Part shown: positions 10,640 to 14,340 of the stretch, in pieces | Layout: each line of letters begins with the position of its first letter | Numbering within the stretch: position 1 is the first letter of the stretch | Source: Byssochlamys sp. IMV 00236 | Taxonomy: Eukaryota; Ascomycota; Eurotiomycetes; Eurotiales; Thermoascaceae | Direction of reading: 5' to 3' | Assembly: GCA_001931875.2 (NCBI GenBank) | Contig: MSJH02000264.1 | Coordinates: 1 to 14,340, forward strand | DNA: 14,340 bases | The notes under the pieces: generated by a model | What the model was told of the DNA's origin: nothing | The model's input: the letters and a program-made list of their open reading frames with translations, nothing else | Database searches by the model: none | Program-made: the position numbers and the translations under genes

Positions 10640-12691
10640 TTATTCTTCTTCTTCTTCAGTACCAAAGTAACGATCTATTAAACAAGGAATGAGTTCCAAA
10701 AAAAGGAAAAAAATAATGATCTAGAAAGTACCTCCAAAATTACCAATGCCAGGTACGATCCAAAGTTTTTCCTTGTTAAGGTCTGGATCCACCATAGATG
10801 TCACGATCTTCACACGAGGAAATGCATTATTAATTACAGTCAGTCCGATTTGTGCAGCAAGAAAAGACACAAAAATGATTCGATCCTAAAGAGACCATAA
10901 GAATAAAATAAGAATATCATTCATTTCATTACCTCAGGGACTTCATGATCCAGTAAGACACGTATTGCCATTAAAGCAGCAGCTCCTGTTCCAACCATAG
11001 CATCCATCAGAACAACATTGTGATCCCTCGCGCTATTAGGTAATTTACAGTAATGAAGTTCTGGGTCCCCAGTATTTGGATTTGTCTGGATCAATAATTT
11101 TCCAATGACAGCGTCACTGAATACACGTTTTAAGCCTGCCTCCATGGTTCCACCAGCACGAAGGATGGAAACACCACAGATCTTTCCAAAGTTAGTTTTC
11201 CTAATGTGTCAATCGTGTGTCACTTTACCTTTTGGCTATATCTTAATCCTTCATACTTTGCACCAATAGGGGTTGTCACAGTTAATGGCTCTGAGGGAAG
11301 CAAATTGATTGCGCTAATTGCGTAGATCCGTTCGTTAGTAATTCTTTTTATCCTTGTTACAGATACTTTACTATTCCATCAACAAGACAGCCAATCGGTC
11401 AGCATAAAACACAAATTCGTCTCTTTCTGTATTGTGATCTCTCAGGATGGTATGGATACCCTTGATTTGGTTTGTCGTTGGCAACACATGGACGTTGCTA
11501 GGTACTTCTTCTTTGACAGGTGTATCTAATAGATTCCAACGGAAGTTAATGACATTCTCATTCAATTGTGTCTGGATGTGCTTGGTCATCAAATCGATAG
11601 CAATAACATTTTCTAAGCCTTTAGGAATGATCTATAACAACAGGACAGATCAGGATCTATAAAATTCTAATAGAATCTCGGTACGTTACCACATCAGCAA
11701 ATTTCATGGTGGGCCTAACATAGCTATCATAAGAGGGCTTAACATATCTAGTATATTGCTAAAGTGATATGAGTATACTATCAGTGTGTGTGTTTCTAGA
11801 ATCACTTTACATCCAAAATGCCTTCTACATCCCGTCCTCTATAGGTTGTATCTCTTTGTAGTCGTCTTGCCAGCTGAATATCTGCATCCGTATCCACAAA
11901 GATCTATTATATGGTGAGGTACTTTTCTTTAGGAAATAAGCAGAACTTACCTTGACATCCATCATATCTCTAATTCGTTTATCGTATAATGCAAGAATAC
12001 CTTCAAAAATGATCACATTGGCTCCATAAATAGTCACTGTCTTTTCCTCTCTTGAGTGGGTAGAAAAGTTATAAATGGGTACCGTCACTGATTTCCTAAA
12101 AAGAAATGGTTCAGGTGAATTAGGTTCAGAGTGATCATAAATACATACCCTTCCTTTAACTTCTTCAAGGTGTCATAGAGTAAATCATAATCGAATGCAG
12201 ATGGGTGATCAAAGTTAAATAAGCTATTGACTGTCAACAAACAGATTATCTGAGTGGTCATTCTTACCTTTGATGAGCCAATTCACTTTGTTCAGGAGTC
12301 AAGATATTATAGAATGAATCCATAGAAACAATGACAACCCAAGGAACATTCAAGTTTTTCAAAACGCGCCTGTTGTGTGTATCCATTGTAAAAAAAAAAT
12401 AGGCTGCTTTATTTCTCTTTTCTCTTACTCTGCAACACTTGTTTTTCCACTTGCACTTCCACCTTTGTTGAATGCTTAGTTTGTTGTAAACAATATCATT
12501 TATTCATTTACCTGCAATGCCAATTAAATAAGGATCGGCAATAGATCCGTCAGGACTGAATAACTGATTAATAAAAAATGACTACCATCAAGTTTACTAC
12601 TACTTACTGGTACCAAGGTCTAATTTAGACAGCGGTTTAGTTTTTATATAATGTTTATTCATTCAAAAAATACCTTCTTCCTTGTGAACAT
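10640..12691 (-). CDS. URK1: Uridine kinase fused to a uracil phosphoribosyltransferase-like domain (Urk1/UCKL1 type)
   Basis: Pyrimidine salvage enzyme in the cytosol: phosphorylates uridine and cytidine to UMP and CMP with ATP or GTP. Exons: 12691-12674, 12619-12608, 12563-12512, 12462-12429, 12369-12268, 12223-12149, 12095-11951, 11903-11811, 11758-11690, 11631-11372, 11313-11229, 11181-10933, 10885-10732, 10674-10640, giving 460 aa. Kinase domain (about 20-195): P-loop GGSASGKT (28-35), SMDSFY with D56, NFDHPSAFD (76-84), FEGIL, then the lid region [22 protein letters not shown]-like domain (about 205-455): [29 protein letters not shown] (318-326), PRPP-loop-like [11 protein letters not shown] (374-384) and the C-terminal PGIGNFGDRYFGT. 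It ends in five glutamates. The kinase N-terminus is short. The first two exons (18 and 12 bases) are the least certain part. The introns are very dense for a coding length of 1383 bases. Confidence 0.94.
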
Positions 12692-12824
12692 AATTGTAAT
12701 GTTTTCTTATTGCTGTTATTCATAATTATTCAAGCACACACACACACACAAAACACACACAAGGACACGTATAGAAAAAAGAAAAAGTTTTTTTTTTTTT
12801 TTTCTTTCGGGATGAAAAAAAAGT
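12692..12824. other. Short intergenic region between URK1 and the cyclophilin gene
   Basis: Both genes are on the minus strand, cyclophilin first, with 133 bases between its stop and the URK1 start. It contains a CA microsatellite (about 12733-12762) and a T run (about 12787-12803). The URK1 promoter must fit here or inside the cyclophilin 3' end. Confidence 0.5.
12733..12762. repeat. CA dinucleotide microsatellite
   Basis: Runs of CA, with one AA interruption, lie in the URK1 upstream region. It is likely to vary in length between strains. Confidence 0.7.
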
Positions 12825-14043
12825 TTATTTCAGAGGTCGATATTTCTAAAAGAATTTGTTTAATAAACAGAATCTATTTGGTTGGCATGACTACTTACAA
12901 AGCGACCACGGCCTTTAACTTCTACATTTGGATCATAATAGTTCAATCTTGGTCGACTACGTCTTTCAGTCGGTTGTCGTCTATCAGGCGATGTCTGATG
13001 ACGTCTTTCTTCTTCCTTTTTATCATGACCTGCTGAACTATCCTTTCTCTCTTTATGTTCAACTGAGCTATCTCTTCTTTTACTCTCTTTATGTTCAATT
13101 GAACTATCTCTTCTTTTAGGTTCCTTCTTCTTTTTTCTCTTCTTGTCTTCCTTTTTAGAATGTTTGCGATGCTTCTTTTTTCGTTTCTTCCTTTCTTCTT
13201 CGGAATCACTACCGCTTTCATCCGAACGAACTCGCTTTTTTCTTTTATCTCTGCTACTACTTGTACTATCGCTATCATCGCTATCATCACTATCATCACT
13301 TTTATCACTTTTATCATTGACTTTTTTGATTTTTCCGTCCTTGACTGAAAGACAAAATTAAGCCTTCATATAATATGATTCAAAATAGACTTACTTATTG
13401 TTCCTGGAGGTAATTTTAGTACTAATTCACCACAGTTGGCAATCATGACATTATGAAGAGGTCTATCATTATCATCAACTGGCTCATTTTCCATCATTTC
13501 TACAATATTGTAACCGGAAACTACTTTTCCAAAGACGACATGTTTACCATCAAGATGAGGTGTGGGTCGTGTAGTAATGAAGAATTGCGATGATTGAGTA
13601 TTTGGTCCACGATTAGCCATACTCAGTAAACCGTGGGTATCATGTTTCCTAGCAAAGGATTCATCAGGGAACGTAGCGCCATAAATACTTTCACCGCCTG
13701 TGCCGTTACGACGTGTAAAGTCGCCTCCTTGACACATGAAGCCCTTGATGATTCTAAGTGATGTATTAATATATATACATGTATTCAACAATCATTCATT
13801 AAATACCTGTGAAATATAGATCCTTTGTAATGTAAGGGCATATTGCTTACTTTTCCAAGCCCTTTCTCTCCTGTACAGAGTGCACGAAAGTTTTCTGCCG
13901 TTTTAGGCACTTGATCGGCGAATAGTTCAAATACTATTCTACCAACTACATTACAATTATCAAACTGCATCTATTTGATCTTTTTTCTTCTTACTTCTGT
14001 TGCCATCAATGTCAATGTCGAAGAACACACGGGGATTAATCAT
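12825..14043 (-). CDS. Cyclophilin peptidyl-prolyl isomerase with a charged, RS/KE-rich nuclear tail
   Basis: Catalyses cis-trans isomerisation of prolyl bonds. Cyclophilins with such tails (animal PPIG/NK-TR and plant CYP63/CYP95 type) act on spliceosomal and RS proteins in the nucleus; this role is inferred. Exons: 14043-13995, 13945-13807, 13753-13395, 13344-12899, 12845-12825, giving 337 aa. The isomerase domain (about 4-175) has [15 protein letters not shown] with catalytic R63, F68, M69 and Q71, and SSQFFITT with F121. The usual drug-contact tryptophan of cyclophilin A is H129 here (TPHLDGKH). The divergent-loop insert around 48-57 ([11 protein letters not shown]) is the long cyclophilin type. 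The tail (183-331) starts with KSDDSDD repeats, then KKRKKK-rich nuclear-localisation stretches, two KRRDSS(I/V)EHKE repeats and SPDRR. The last exon encodes six residues and ends the protein in KGRGRFKYRPLK. The ATG at 14043 gives the normal MINPRVFFD start. Confidence 0.95.
13049..13120 (-). repeat. Two tandem 36-base units in the cyclophilin tail
   Basis: Units beginning at 13049 and 13085 (plus-strand positions) encode KRRDSS-(I/V)-EHKE with a 12-residue period. A partial, diverged third copy (KDSSAGHDK) follows towards the C-terminus. The DNA copies differ at only a few bases. It multiplies likely kinase-target serines next to arginines. Confidence 0.7.
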
Positions 14044-14111
14044 TAAACAAAAAGAAAAATCAAGCGGACTGTCTTTATTTCTTTTTCTTTTTCTTTTGTT
14101 CAATAAGTAAA
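14044..14111. promoter_or_regulatory. 68-base divergent promoter of the cyclophilin and VMA21-like genes
   Basis: The two start codons, on opposite strands, are separated by 68 bases only. The gap contains a CT-rich run on the plus strand (about 14066-14100). No TATA box is clear. The two genes must share regulatory DNA. Confidence 0.55.
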
Positions 14112-14256
14112 ATGACTGATGAAAACAAAAATATTTCAATGCAATTGTGGATCTCAAAGAATGCAGGAGTATTTGTAAAGTTGATGACCTTTACAGCAGC
14201 CATCATTGCTTTTCCTATTGTGACATTTTTCCTTACACTTCACAGCTTATTTGAAG
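14112..14256 (+). CDS. VMA21: VMA21-like V-ATPase assembly factor, first exon only
   Basis: Small endoplasmic-reticulum membrane protein that helps assemble the V0 sector of the vacuolar proton pump. The visible exon encodes 48 residues and one base of the next codon, ending at a GAAG/GTAATA donor. It shows a polar N-terminus, then VFVKLMTFTAAIIAFPIV and FFLTLHSLFEG, the first helix and loop typical of VMA21 (family pattern: KL-FFT, P-STYFLTLH-LF). The family has two helices and about 80-110 residues, so the second helix should lie beyond the window. The intron start runs into the terminal A tract. The ATG is the first one downstream of the divergent promoter, in an AAAATG context. The call rests on a short stretch. 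Confidence 0.75.
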
Positions 14257-14302
14257 GTAATAAACACACAAGAAATAGAAAGAGATAAAGAGAGAAAGAT
14301 AT

Positions 14303-14309
<7 letters not shown>

Positions 14310-14340
<31 letters not shown>
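14310..14340. repeat. Terminal A homopolymer
   Basis: The window ends in an uninterrupted run of about 31 A's lying in the presumed first intron of the VMA21-like gene. A 16-base A run also opens the window (1-16). These are plausible assembly break points. Confidence 0.8.

Noticed and set aside
12928..13361. Plus-strand open frames rich in Ser, Phe and Leu
   Set aside because: They are antisense of the Lys/Arg/Asp-rich tail of the cyclophilin gene.

Overview
This window looks like a piece of nuclear DNA from a fungus, most likely an early-diverging one of the Mucoromycota (Mucorales type). Genes are closely packed on both strands and broken by many short GT-AG introns of about 45-100 bases with CTAAC- or TTAAT-like branch sites. 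Pyrimidine-rich tracts sit just upstream of start codons and AATAAA signals follow stops. The lineage is an inference from gene style and protein flavour, not from a search. Both window ends are long A runs, so it may be a whole short contig broken at homopolymers. || Layout, left to right: (1) 23-455, minus, a weak candidate for a 5'-truncated gene or pseudogene of unknown family; (2) 564-2644, minus, a MYST histone acetyltransferase with two PHD fingers, 8 exons, 560 aa; (3) 2645-3279, a divergent intergenic region with a long polypurine tract and a TATA-like box; (4) 3280-5245, plus, a MATE-family transporter, 8 exons, 513 aa; (5) 5377-6433, plus, an SR splicing factor with RRM, pseudo-RRM and RS domain, 6 exons, 263 aa; (6) 6674-10523, plus, a 1240-aa secreted and membrane-anchored Ser/Thr mucin whose C-terminal part resembles the Hkr1-Msb2 homology region of fungal signalling mucins, 3 exons; (7) 10640-12691, minus, a uridine kinase fused to a uracil phosphoribosyltransferase-like domain (URK1/UCKL1 type), 14 exons including a 12-base microexon, 460 aa; (8) 12825-14043, minus, a cyclophilin with a charged nuclear-type tail, 5 exons, 337 aa; (9) 14112 to the window end, plus, the first exon of a VMA21-like V-ATPase assembly factor. 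|| All exon models were built by hand. In the seven full genes the reading frame is kept across every proposed intron and ends at a stop. The genes do not form one pathway; this is ordinary fungal neighbourhood order. Two of them (SR protein, charged-tail cyclophilin) belong to the pre-mRNA splicing machinery. The most noteworthy locus is the signalling-mucin candidate: it has a signal peptide, a possible Kex2-processed propeptide, a roughly 890-residue mucin domain with recent minisatellite expansion, a basic site inside the conserved juxtamembrane domain, one transmembrane helix and a short cytoplasmic tail.
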